Below, in pieces: positions 1 to 5,050 of a stretch of 5,409 bases of DNA; the first letter of the stretch is position 1, and every line of letters starts with the position of its first letter. The notes below the pieces were generated by a model. The model was not told where the DNA came from and ran no database searches. It saw only the letters and a list, made by a program, of their open reading frames with translations. Both the position numbers and the translations under genes were made by a program. Source of the stretch: Ardenticatenales bacterium (GTDB taxonomy: Bacteria; Chloroflexota; Anaerolineae; Ardenticatenales; Ardenticatenaceae); NCBI GenBank assembly GCA_013812995.1, contig JACCSL010000612.1:1-5409 (forward strand), written 5' to 3'.

Positions 1-238
1 CGAGCGCCTGAATGGATTGGGAGTGCAGCGCATAGTCCTGTGCCGCGCCAAAGAGCTCCAAGTCGCGCACCGAAGGCCACTCGTGCGCGGCGCGTGCGGT
101 GCGATGAAAGGTCACGAGGTCCGACCAGCAGCGCCCCGCCTCCCGGCGCAGCCGTTCGCAGTGGGCGACCTGCTCGGGCGTCAAGCGCAGGTGAATCAGT
201 TGTACCGCACAAAGGGTGGTACTTTTGCGATAGGCCAT
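1..238 (-). CDS. IS200/IS605-family OrfB/TnpB-type transposon protein, N-terminal part (runs off left edge)
   Basis: Reading the minus strand from an ATG at 238-236 gives 79 open codons with no stop up to the window edge. The product starts MAYRKSTTLCAVQLIHLRL, then has LTPEQ, a Leu/Arg helix with REAGRCWSDLV, and later YALHSQSIQAL. These resemble the N-terminal segment of IS605 OrfB/TnpB proteins as I remember them; the RuvC and zinc-finger parts would lie beyond the edge. An in-frame TAA at 292-290, with no other usable start between it and 238, fixes the start. The ribosome site is poor: the nearest GGAG is about 16 nt upstream. Members of this family are RNA-guided DNA endonucleases found in IS200/IS605 elements, with or without a TnpA transposase. 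No tnpA lies on the visible side. It is divergent from the operon at 602. Integrity of the rest cannot be judged. Confidence 0.78.
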   Translation of the reverse strand, partial: MAYRKSTTLCAVQLIHLRLTPEQVAHCERLRREAGRCWSDLVTFHRTARAAHEWPSVRDLELFGAAQDYALHSQSIQAL

Positions 239-307
239 GAGCGTTACAGGGGGGCTCCCTGCTCCTGTTCCAAGGGGCTTACTCTGTTTTTAGAATCTTT
301 GTTCTGC

Positions 308-316
308 ATTGTAGCA
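308..316 (-). promoter_or_regulatory. Candidate extended -10 promoter for the tnpB-like gene
   Basis: The minus strand reads TGCTACAAT, an extended -10 (TGn followed by TACAAT, 5 of 6 matches to TATAAT). A matching -35 is not visible at 17 bp, but extended -10 promoters can work without one. It would place transcription start near 302 and leave a leader of about 65 nt before the ATG at 238. The match is short and could be chance. Confidence 0.3.
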
Positions 317-322
317 CGATTC

Positions 323-347
323 GCCTAGAGCGCCCGCCTAGAGCGCC
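323..347. repeat. 12-bp direct repeat (GCCTAGAGCGCC) x2
   Basis: GCCTAGAGCGCC occurs at 323-334 and again at 336-347, separated by one C. It lies upstream of the tnpB-like gene and just upstream of its candidate -10 on the minus strand, so it could be a binding site, part of the element end, or a simple tandem duplication. Confidence 0.75.
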
Positions 348-368
348 TACTGTTGGTACCGTTGGCAT

Positions 369-429
369 CCCAGGGATAAATCCAACTGGGCTTTCTCGTG
401 CTTACCTCTGTAAGTGGCAAGGATTCCAC
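369..429. other. Cluster of short hairpins, possible IS200/IS605 end
   Basis: Three small inverted repeats follow each other. CCCAG (369-373) pairs with CTGGG (386-390), enclosing a nested GGA/TCC. CTTAC (401-405) pairs with GTAAG (410-414) over a 4-nt loop. GTGG (414-417) pairs with CCAC (426-429), sharing one base with the previous stem. Ends of IS200/IS605 elements carry imperfect subterminal hairpins recognised as single-stranded DNA, and this cluster sits on the 5' side of the tnpB-like gene, where its left end would be expected. The element boundary cannot be fixed from one copy. The stems are short, so chance folding is possible. Confidence 0.3.
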
Positions 430-473
430 CCGAGAGCACACAGTATGAGCAGCAAGCGAGAATAGGAACCACA

Positions 474-546
474 CGCTCTCTCGCTCTCCCGCTCTCCCGC
501 TCCAACGCTCTCCCGCTCTCCCGCTCCAACACTCCAAACGCTCCCC
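474..546. repeat. Octamer tandem array (CGCTCTCC) with a 24-bp higher-order unit
   Basis: Seven consecutive octamers run from 474 to 529. Bases 482-505 are CGCTCTCC, CGCTCTCC, CGCTCCAA, and 506-529 repeat this 24-bp block exactly. A degenerate CACTCCAAA and a final CGCTCCCC (539-546) follow. The plus strand here is almost free of G outside CG steps and very pyrimidine-rich. The array ends about 27 bp before the putative -10 of the macro-domain operon. Apparent minus-strand reading frames through it (Arg-Glu-Ser-Gly repeats) are a by-product of the repeat. It looks like replication slippage or a dispersed genomic repeat, not a coding element. Confidence 0.9.
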
Positions 547-572
547 TGCTTCTATTACCGACCAATCGCCTC

Positions 573-578
573 TAAAAT
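573..578 (+). promoter_or_regulatory. Candidate -10 box for the macro-domain operon
   Basis: TAAAAT matches TATAAT at 5 of 6 positions and lies 23 nt before the ATG at 602, giving a leader of roughly 15-18 nt that would still include the ribosome site AAAGGTGA (591-598). No good -35 is present at 16-18 bp (TTCTAT at 550-555 is weak), so an activator or another sigma factor may be needed. It is the best candidate in the gap upstream of the operon. Confidence 0.35.
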
Positions 579-601
579 AGCGCGAAAGAGAAAGGTGAAT
601 C

Positions 602-1231
602 ATGGACCAACTGCGTCTGATTCTCGTGGACCCGAACTACAAGATGTGCGCGGCGTGGCGCGAGGTGTTCGACAGTTTTCCGAACGTTGAGGTCGTGCGC
701 GGCTATTTCGAGGAGCTGCCGGAGTTCGACTGCATGGTGAGTGCCGCGAACTCGTTCGGGCTGATGGACGGTGGCGTAGACGCGGCCATTATTCGCTTCT
801 TCGGTGCGCGGCTGCAAGTCTGGGTCCAGACGCACATCCTGGAGGAGTATCTGGGGGAGCAGCCGGTGGGTACCTCGTTTATCATCGAGACGGCCAACCC
901 CGAGCACCCTTTTATCGCCCACACGCCCACGATGCGCGTGCCGATGGAAATCTCGCGGCGCGACAACGTATACCTTGCCATGTGGGCGATGCTACTGGCG
1001 GTGCGCCGCCACAACCGCGTCAGTGCGGAGCGCATCAACATTGTGGCCTGCCCTGGCCTGGGCACGGGCACGGGCCATGTCCCCGTGCGGGAAGCGGCCC
1101 GGCAGATGTCGCTGGCGTACACTCATTTTCTGAACCCTCCCAGCCAGATTACCTGGGATCTCGCGCACGAGCGGCAGTTCGGTGTTCTCTACGGGAGTGA
1201 TATGGATGACCGACTACCACCTCTCAAATAA
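602..1231 (+). CDS. Macro-domain (ADP-ribose-binding-type) protein, 209 aa
   Basis: Macro domains bind ADP-ribose or related nucleotides, and many hydrolyse ADP-ribosyl esters or ADP-ribose-1''-phosphate. Two landmark segments are visible. The first is SAANSFGLMDGGVD (residues 47-60), equivalent to the NAAN...GGGVD loop, with Asn50 kept and Asp56 in place of the first Gly. The second is PGLGTGTGHVP (151-161), equivalent to the Gly-rich phosphate loop. Between them TPTMRVP (108-114) and NVYLAMWAMLLAVRRHN (122-138) form a strand and helix, as I recall from a stand-alone bacterial macro subfamily. The domain fills the whole protein; there is no signal peptide or membrane segment, so it should be cytoplasmic. 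The ATG at 602 is preceded by AAAGGTGA (591-598). It is the first gene of the five-gene operon; its TAA overlaps the next gene's Shine-Dalgarno site. Whether it is catalytic or only a binder, and its exact ligand, cannot be told. Confidence 0.85.
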   Translation: MDQLRLILVDPNYKMCAAWREVFDSFPNVEVVRGYFEELPEFDCMVSAANSFGLMDGGVDAAIIRFFGARLQVWVQTHILEEYLGEQPVGTSFIIETANPEHPFIAHTPTMRVPMEISRRDNVYLAMWAMLLAVRRHNRVSAERINIVACPGLGTGTGHVPVREAARQMSLAYTHFLNPPSQITWDLAHERQFGVLYGSDMDDRLPPLK

Positions 1232-1240
1232 GGAGAAACG

Positions 1241-2344
1241 ATGGCATCGACCTACAACGTCGCGGTGATCGGAACGGGGTTCGCGGAGAGGGTGCAGCTT
1301 CCGGGCTTTCAGCGCCACCCGCGCTTCAACCTCGTGGCGCTGGCAGCGCGTGACCCGGAGGGCACGCGGAGCGCGGCAGAGCGATTTGCCATTGCCCGCT
1401 GGTACACGGACTGGCGCGAGATGCTCGGCGAGGGCGGCATCGACCTGCTCTGCATCACGACGCCGCCCCACCTGCACTACGAGATGACGATGGCTGCCTT
1501 CGATGCGGGGATGCATGTCCTCTGCGAGAAGCCCATTGCCCTGAACACGGAGGAGGCGCGGCAGATGGTAGCGCGTGCGCACGAAACCGGGCTCACCGCC
1601 ATGATCGACCACGAGTTTCGTTATCTCCCGGCGCGGCAGCGTTTCGGCGAGCTGGTACAGGCGGGCTACATCGGGGAGTTGCGGCGGCTGGTCTTTCGCC
1701 TCCACGAGGGGTGGCGCTCCGACCCCACGCGCGCCTGGAACTGGTGGAGCGATCTGTCCAAGGGCGGCGGGATGCTCGGGGCCATCGGCTCCCACTACTA
1801 TGACGCCTTTCGCCACTGGTTTGGTCGCGAGCCGGAGCGCATCTGGGGCAAGCTCAGTGCCTTCGTCGCCGAGCGGCCTGGCGCGGAGGGCGAGGAAGCG
1901 CAGCGCGTCACGGCGGACGACAGCTTCCTGGCGGTGCTGGCGCTGGCCGGTGGTGCGGAGGTGCTCTTCGATTTCACCTCCACGGGCAACCCTGGGCCGG
2001 GCACCACGGTGACAGCGATGGGCAGCCAGGGCACGCTGGTCATGGAGGACGACAAGCGCCTGCTGGGGGCGCAGGGGCCGAGCGAGTTGCAGCCGCTGGA
2101 GCTATCTGAACTGCCACGCGAGGAGGGCGAGCAGTGGCTGCTGGCCCCCTTCGTTCGCCTCCTGGATGAACTGGTGCGAGGCATGGACGAGGGCATCTCT
2201 CCCTCGCCCAATCTGGAGGATGGCCTGGCCCACCAGCAGTTCATCGACGCGGTACGAATTTCCAGCGCGCTGGGGAGCTGGGTAAACTTTCCACCAGCCG
2301 AACATGGCCCTGACGGCGTGCTGCCAGGCCAGTCAACGAAATAG
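1241..2344 (+). CDS. Gfo/Idh/MocA-family NAD(P)-dependent oxidoreductase, 367 aa
   Basis: This family oxidises or reduces sugars, inositols and related polyols with NAD(P) in the cytoplasm. The N-terminal Rossmann domain starts VAVIGTGFAERVQLPGF, with the dinucleotide loop GTGFA at residues 11-15. DLLCITTPPHLHYE (68-81) and the family hallmark CEKP (95-98, Lys97) follow. The C-terminal alpha/beta domain carries GGGML (175-179) and GSHYYD (183-188), with His185 at the position usually used for catalysis. Ala181 sits where many members have Asp (GGGxLxD), a substitution that I believe also occurs in other members. The length is normal for the family (about 330-400 aa). The start ATG has a strong AAGGAG (1230-1235) that overlaps the TAA of the macro gene, and the HAD gene begins 10 nt after the stop, so it is co-transcribed. 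Substrate and cofactor preference are not readable. Confidence 0.92.
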   Translation: MASTYNVAVIGTGFAERVQLPGFQRHPRFNLVALAARDPEGTRSAAERFAIARWYTDWREMLGEGGIDLLCITTPPHLHYEMTMAAFDAGMHVLCEKPIALNTEEARQMVARAHETGLTAMIDHEFRYLPARQRFGELVQAGYIGELRRLVFRLHEGWRSDPTRAWNWWSDLSKGGGMLGAIGSHYYDAFRHWFGREPERIWGKLSAFVAERPGAEGEEAQRVTADDSFLAVLALAGGAEVLFDFTSTGNPGPGTTVTAMGSQGTLVMEDDKRLLGAQGPSELQPLELSELPREEGEQWLLAPFVRLLDELVRGMDEGISPSPNLEDGLAHQQFIDAVRISSALGSWVNFPPAEHGPDGVLPGQSTK

Positions 2345-2354
2345 CGAGAGACGC

Positions 2355-3062
2355 ATGACGCGACCCTTTGACCTGATTACCTTCGACTTTGACGGGGTGC
2401 TGTTGCACAACACCTACCCGGAGATCTTCCTTGAAACGTGCCGTCGCCTGGGGTTTCGCTGGCCGCAAGAGGCGGAGGCGCGGCTGGCGCGTTTTGTCCA
2501 TAACTATTACGCCAGCGGTCTGGCGGACATCGACATCGAGACGCATGGGGAGGCGCAGTTCTGGGTTGCGGCCAATCGACGCTTTCTGGAGGCACTGGAG
2601 GTTGAGGAGGAAATCGACGCAGGGCTCGCGGGGCTCAGTGCAGAGATGCAGTATGTCGAGGCCCACTATTTTCACGAGGCGACCATCCACCAGGTGCTGG
2701 GCAGCCTCCGCCGGGCAGGGTATCGGCTGGCGATGCTGACGAATCGCGACGAGCGCGTTCGCACGCTTTGCAGAGAGTGGGGATTTCTGGATCACTTCGA
2801 GTTCATCGGCACGCGCGAGACGGTCGGGAAGGCCAAGCCCGCGCCCGATCTCTTTCATCACATCAGCGAGCGATTCAATGTGCCCGCCGCGCGCGCCCTG
2901 CATATCGGCGACAATCCCTATGCCGATGTTCAGGGAGCCCACGCGGCGGGCTGGCAGTGTGTTCTCATCGACCCCGACGACCTCTTCCCCGACTGGGAGG
3001 TTCCCCGGCTGCGAATGGTTCAAGAGTTACCAGGGTGGTTGGAGAGCATCTACCTTTATTGA
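2355..3062 (+). CDS. HAD-superfamily phosphatase (phosphoglycolate phosphatase/Gph-like), 235 aa
   Basis: All four HAD motifs are present in order. Motif I is DFDGV, with nucleophile Asp11 and acid/base Asp13. Motif II is LTNRD with Thr129. Motif III is KAKPAPD with Lys161. Motif IV is GDNPYADVQGA with Asp186 and Asp191. The helical stretch from about residue 20 to 110 is a C1-type cap, as in phosphoglycolate phosphatase and beta-phosphoglucomutase relatives. The expected reaction is Mg-dependent removal of phosphate from a small metabolite in the cytoplasm. The start at 2355 places motif I eight residues after the N-terminal TRP; an in-frame ATG at 2304 would overlap the previous gene by 41 nt and add an unrelated tail, so it was not chosen. 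The ribosome site (GCGAGAG, 2344-2350) is modest, and translation may be helped by ribosomes finishing the oxidoreductase 10 nt earlier. The substrate is unknown. Confidence 0.9.
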   Translation: MTRPFDLITFDFDGVLLHNTYPEIFLETCRRLGFRWPQEAEARLARFVHNYYASGLADIDIETHGEAQFWVAANRRFLEALEVEEEIDAGLAGLSAEMQYVEAHYFHEATIHQVLGSLRRAGYRLAMLTNRDERVRTLCREWGFLDHFEFIGTRETVGKAKPAPDLFHHISERFNVPAARALHIGDNPYADVQGAHAAGWQCVLIDPDDLFPDWEVPRLRMVQELPGWLESIYLY

Positions 3063-3066
3063 GGAG
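3061..3066 (+). promoter_or_regulatory. Shine-Dalgarno GAGGAG overlapping the HAD stop codon
   Basis: GAGGAG begins inside the TGA (3060-3062) of the HAD gene and ends 10 nt before the ATG at 3077. It fixes the start of the binding-protein gene just before a lipoprotein signal peptide. The same arrangement, AAGGAG over a TAA, is used at 1230-1235. Confidence 0.75.
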
Positions 3067-3076
3067 CAAAACACAC

Positions 3077-4243
3077 ATGCGACCATGGATTGATTCGTTT
3101 GGGAAAAGCACCCTACTTCTGCTTCTTCTAACGCTGGCGGCCTGCGCTCCGGCAGCGCCTGCCGCCCCTAGAGCCGAGCTTCGGATTGGTGTCATCGCCC
3201 CCCTCAGCGGCGAGTTCAAGGAAGACTACGGGGATCCCATCGTGGCGGGCGCAGAGCTGGCGGTCAACGAGGTGAACGACGCGGGCGGCCTGGAGGTAGG
3301 CGGGCAACGCTACAAGGTTGTACTATTCATAGAGGACGAGGCAGATAATCCGCAGGTGGCGGTCGCCGCCGCCAACAAGCTGATCAATCAGGACAACGTG
3401 GTGGCCCTCATCGGCGTGCCCAATAGCCGCATCGCCATTCCCGTCTCTGAGGTGGCCGAGAACGCCCACATCCCGCTAATCTCTGTCAAATCGACGAACC
3501 CGGACACCACCGCAGGCAAGGAGTACATCTTCAGGATGCCCTTCATCGACCCCTTCCAGGGAGCTGTGATGGCAACCTTCGCGCGCGAGGAATTGAAGGC
3601 CGACAAAGCCGCTGTGCTCTACGATATCGCCAGCGCCTACAATCGCGACCTGTCGGAGGTCTTCAAAGAGGCGTTCGAGGAGGCCGGGGGCGAGGTCGTC
3701 GCCTTCGAGAGCTACACCACGGACGCCAACGAGCAGTTTGGGGAGCAGCTAACGCGCATTCAAGAGAGCGGGGCGACGGTGCTCTTTCTGCCCAATTATG
3801 TCAACGATGTGCCCCGTCAGGTCGATCAGGCGCGCGAGATGGGTATCGAAGCCACCTTCATCGGAAGCGATTCCTGGACCATCGACATGATCAAGGAAAG
3901 CGATGCCTTTGAGGGCTCGTTCTTCCCACAGCTGTGGGTACCCGAGGTCGTCACGGAGAAGACGGAGCCATTCATGGCACTCTACAGCCGCGAGGGCGGC
4001 GAGGAGCCCGTCCACGAATTCGTCGTGCTGACCTATGATGCCTTCAACCTTCTCTTCCAGGCAATCCAAAAGCAGGGCGAGACCGACCCTACAGCCATTC
4101 GCGAGGGGCTGAGCACCACCGGCAAGTACACGGGTGTCAGTGGGACGATGGAATTTCGGGGTAGTGGCGATCCGATTCGCAGCGCGGTCATCCTGCAAAT
4201 CCAGGAAGGGACGCCTACCTTCTACAAAGTGATTGATCCATGA
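3077..4243 (+). CDS. LivJ-like extracellular solute-binding lipoprotein (branched-chain amino-acid ABC transporter type), 388 aa
   Basis: The protein opens with a lipoprotein signal: charged N-region, hydrophobic LLLLLL (13-18), lipobox LAAC with Cys23, then an Ala/Pro linker. The mature part starts ELRIGVIAPLSGEF and continues with GAELAVNEVNDAGG, the classic type I periplasmic binding (Peripla_BP_6/LivJ) opening. Later VALIGVPNSRIAIPVSEVAE and FVVLTYDAFNLLFQAI match the hinge and ligand-site regions of this family. It should be anchored outside the cytoplasmic membrane and bind a small solute; family members take branched-chain amino acids, amides, urea or other carboxylates, so the ligand is open. 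A frame open since 2768 is a shadow of the HAD gene: the ribosome site GAGGAG and the signal peptide point to 3077. No livH, livM, livG or livF follows; the next gene is a small TPR protein overlapping by 4 nt. Confidence 0.92.
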   Translation: MRPWIDSFGKSTLLLLLLTLAACAPAAPAAPRAELRIGVIAPLSGEFKEDYGDPIVAGAELAVNEVNDAGGLEVGGQRYKVVLFIEDEADNPQVAVAAANKLINQDNVVALIGVPNSRIAIPVSEVAENAHIPLISVKSTNPDTTAGKEYIFRMPFIDPFQGAVMATFAREELKADKAAVLYDIASAYNRDLSEVFKEAFEEAGGEVVAFESYTTDANEQFGEQLTRIQESGATVLFLPNYVNDVPRQVDQAREMGIEATFIGSDSWTIDMIKESDAFEGSFFPQLWVPEVVTEKTEPFMALYSREGGEEPVHEFVVLTYDAFNLLFQAIQKQGETDPTAIREGLSTTGKYTGVSGTMEFRGSGDPIRSAVILQIQEGTPTFYKVIDP

Positions 4244-4539
4244 CCGATTTCGAGTCATCTCCCACGCCCAGCCCCGGCCTTGTCTGGGTGGAACGCGGGC
4301 AGGCGTTAATGGAGGCAGGATGGGAGGAGGAGGCGCGGGTGGCCTTCACCCGCGCCCTGAGCCTGGACCCCGAGCTACGCGCCGCCTACCAGGCTCTGGC
4401 CATGCTGTATGACCCCATCACCGCCCCGACCGCTGAGCAGTGGGCGCAGATTCTGCGCGGGGAGGTGCCAGAGTCCAGGCTGAAGGCACGCAAGGAGCAG
4501 GCATTGACCATCGACGAGTTACTGGAGGAAGAAGGGTAG
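4240..4539 (+). CDS. Small single-TPR protein, 99 aa
   Basis: Its ATG overlaps the TGA of the binding-protein gene (ATGA), the usual sign of translational coupling; only a weak AAAGTGA (4226-4232) precedes it. Residues 13-46 fit one 34-residue tetratricopeptide repeat with the key positions filled: Trp16 (4), Gly20 (8), Ala32 (20), Phe36 (24), Ala39 (27) and Pro44 (32). Residues 47-57 (AAYQALAMLYD) would begin a second helix pair. The C-terminus (residues 80-99) is charged and ends in an acidic run. There is no signal peptide or membrane segment, so it is cytoplasmic although its partner gene encodes an exported lipoprotein. TPRs mediate protein contacts; which partner is used is not shown. 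It is the last gene of the operon, with its stop 16 nt before the terminator. Confidence 0.82.
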   Translation: MTDFESSPTPSPGLVWVERGQALMEAGWEEEARVAFTRALSLDPELRAAYQALAMLYDPITAPTAEQWAQILRGEVPESRLKARKEQALTIDELLEEEG

Positions 4540-4555
4540 CCGAGACTACCAACGC

Positions 4556-4587
4556 AAAAGAGCTGCGACTCGGGTCGCAGCTCTTTT
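4556..4587. terminator. Rho-independent terminator closing the five-gene operon (possibly bidirectional)
   Basis: AAAAGAGCTGCGAC (4556-4569) pairs perfectly with GTCGCAGCTCTTTT (4574-4587) over the loop TCGG. The 14-bp stem is followed by TTTTGTTT on the plus strand. The matching A-run on its 5' side gives a U-run on the minus strand, so it could stop transcription from either direction. It lies 16 nt after the TPR stop codon. Confidence 0.93.
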
Positions 4588-4591
4588 GTTT

Positions 4592-4689
4592 CCCCTATCA
4601 AAAAAGCGAGATAAACGCGCTCCTGCCAAAAAATAGAGGGGCTGCGTTCTGTCAACCAATAAGACTATCGTCCTATCCCCTGATAGGGG
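4592..4689. promoter_or_regulatory. Inverted CCTATC/GATAGG motifs upstream of the 65-aa gene
   Basis: CCCCTATCA (4592-4600) is the exact inverse of TGATAGGGG (4681-4689), 80 bp apart. A further CCTATC (4672-4677) pairs locally with GATAGG (4682-4687) across four bases. The downstream half can therefore pair with either the near or the far copy, which fits a protein operator with repeated half-sites or an RNA leader with two alternative folds. The motif ends 27 nt before the ATG at 4717. I see no convincing -35/-10 pair here; GATAAA at 4610-4615 is a weak -10 candidate. Function is inferred only. Confidence 0.35.
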
Positions 4690-4716
4690 TTCCGAGAGAA
4701 GAAAGGATTTTTGACG

Positions 4717-4914
4717 ATGGATTTTCCCGCAGAAACGTGGTCGCCGTCTCCTGCTCCGTCCAATGAGAAATTCCCGGTCGAGGAGGTCGAGGTGTACGAG
4801 GAGGGCCAGTGGAAGTACGTCTCTCAGGGGACCGGCAGTGAGATGCCCCGCTATCTCTGGCTCCTGAGCGGATACGTGTGGTGGGATGCGCGAGACCCGG
4901 CCAGCCAGAATTAG
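4717..4914 (+). CDS. Small acidic, aromatic-rich protein of unknown function, 65 aa
   Basis: I do not recognise this protein. The ATG at 4717 follows AAAGGA (4702-4707) at a 9-nt spacing, better than the in-frame TTG at 4711. Residues 1-20 are Pro/Ser-rich. The middle (about 21-38) is acidic, with EEVEVYEEGQWKYVSQG, and the C-terminal half is rich in Trp and Tyr (YLWLLSGYVWWD). There are no Cys residues, no clear signal peptide and no segment long enough for a membrane helix. A dedicated ribosome site and a strong terminator 20 nt after the stop support a real gene, transcribed apart from the operon before it and the regulator after it. It could fold as a small beta-structured protein, but that is a guess. 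Confidence 0.7.
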   Translation: MDFPAETWSPSPAPSNEKFPVEEVEVYEEGQWKYVSQGTGSEMPRYLWLLSGYVWWDARDPASQN

Positions 4915-4933
4915 CAGCAAAAACACTCTTGAT

Positions 4934-4971
4934 GACACGCACGGTTTTCCAGAACCGTGCGTGTCTGTTTT
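4934..4971 (+). terminator. Rho-independent terminator after the 65-aa gene
   Basis: GACACGCACGGTT (4934-4946) pairs perfectly with AACCGTGCGTGTC (4953-4965), a 13-bp GC-rich stem with the 6-nt loop TTCCAG, followed by TGTTTT (4966-4971). It lies 20 nt after the stop at 4914 and just before the promoter of the next gene. Confidence 0.92.
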
Positions 4972-4979
4972 CGTGGAAC

Positions 4980-5007
4980 GTGCCAGAGACACAAGGCTCG
5001 CTATAAT
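4980..5007 (+). promoter_or_regulatory. Sigma70-type promoter for the response-regulator gene
   Basis: A perfect TATAAT lies at 5002-5007. GTGCCA at 4980-4985 matches TTGACA at 4 of 6 positions with a 16-bp spacer. Transcription would start near 5014 and give a leader of about 37 nt containing the GATA repeat and the ribosome site GAAGGA (5037-5042). Its position directly after a terminator supports a new transcription unit. Confidence 0.65.
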
Positions 5008-5018
5008 TCCACAGAATT

Positions 5019-5033
5019 GATAGATAGATAGAT
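5019..5033. repeat. Short GATA tetranucleotide repeat in the leader (3.75 copies)
   Basis: GATAGATAGATAGAT runs from 5019 to 5033, between the predicted transcription start and the Shine-Dalgarno site of the regulator gene. Slippage here would alter leader length, not the reading frame. Copy number is low, so chance is possible. Confidence 0.7.
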
Positions 5034-5050
5034 TCTGAAGGATTGCGACT

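Noticed and set aside
17..328. Plus-strand frame of 103 codons at the left edge
   Set aside because: It is opposite the tnpB-like frame, which has recognisable family segments; the plus product has none.
474..546. CRISPR-like array
   Set aside because: The units are 8 and 24 bp and directly contiguous, with no unique spacers and no cas genes.
325..603. Minus-strand frames with Arg-Glu-Ser-Gly repeats
   Set aside because: The product is just the octamer array translated. There is no start context, and it would run through the operon's promoter region.
1214..1816. 200-codon minus-strand open frame opposite the oxidoreductase N-terminus
   Set aside because: The plus strand encodes a clear Rossmann domain and CEKP motif. 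The reverse product has no recognisable motif.
2241..3023. 260-codon minus-strand open frame opposite the HAD gene
   Set aside because: It is an antisense shadow in GC-rich DNA: the plus strand carries all four HAD motifs in order, while the minus-strand product shows no family features and no ribosome site.
2768..3076. 103-codon upstream extension of the binding protein
   Set aside because: This stretch is the HAD gene read in another frame. A ribosome site and lipoprotein signal peptide begin at 3061 and 3077.
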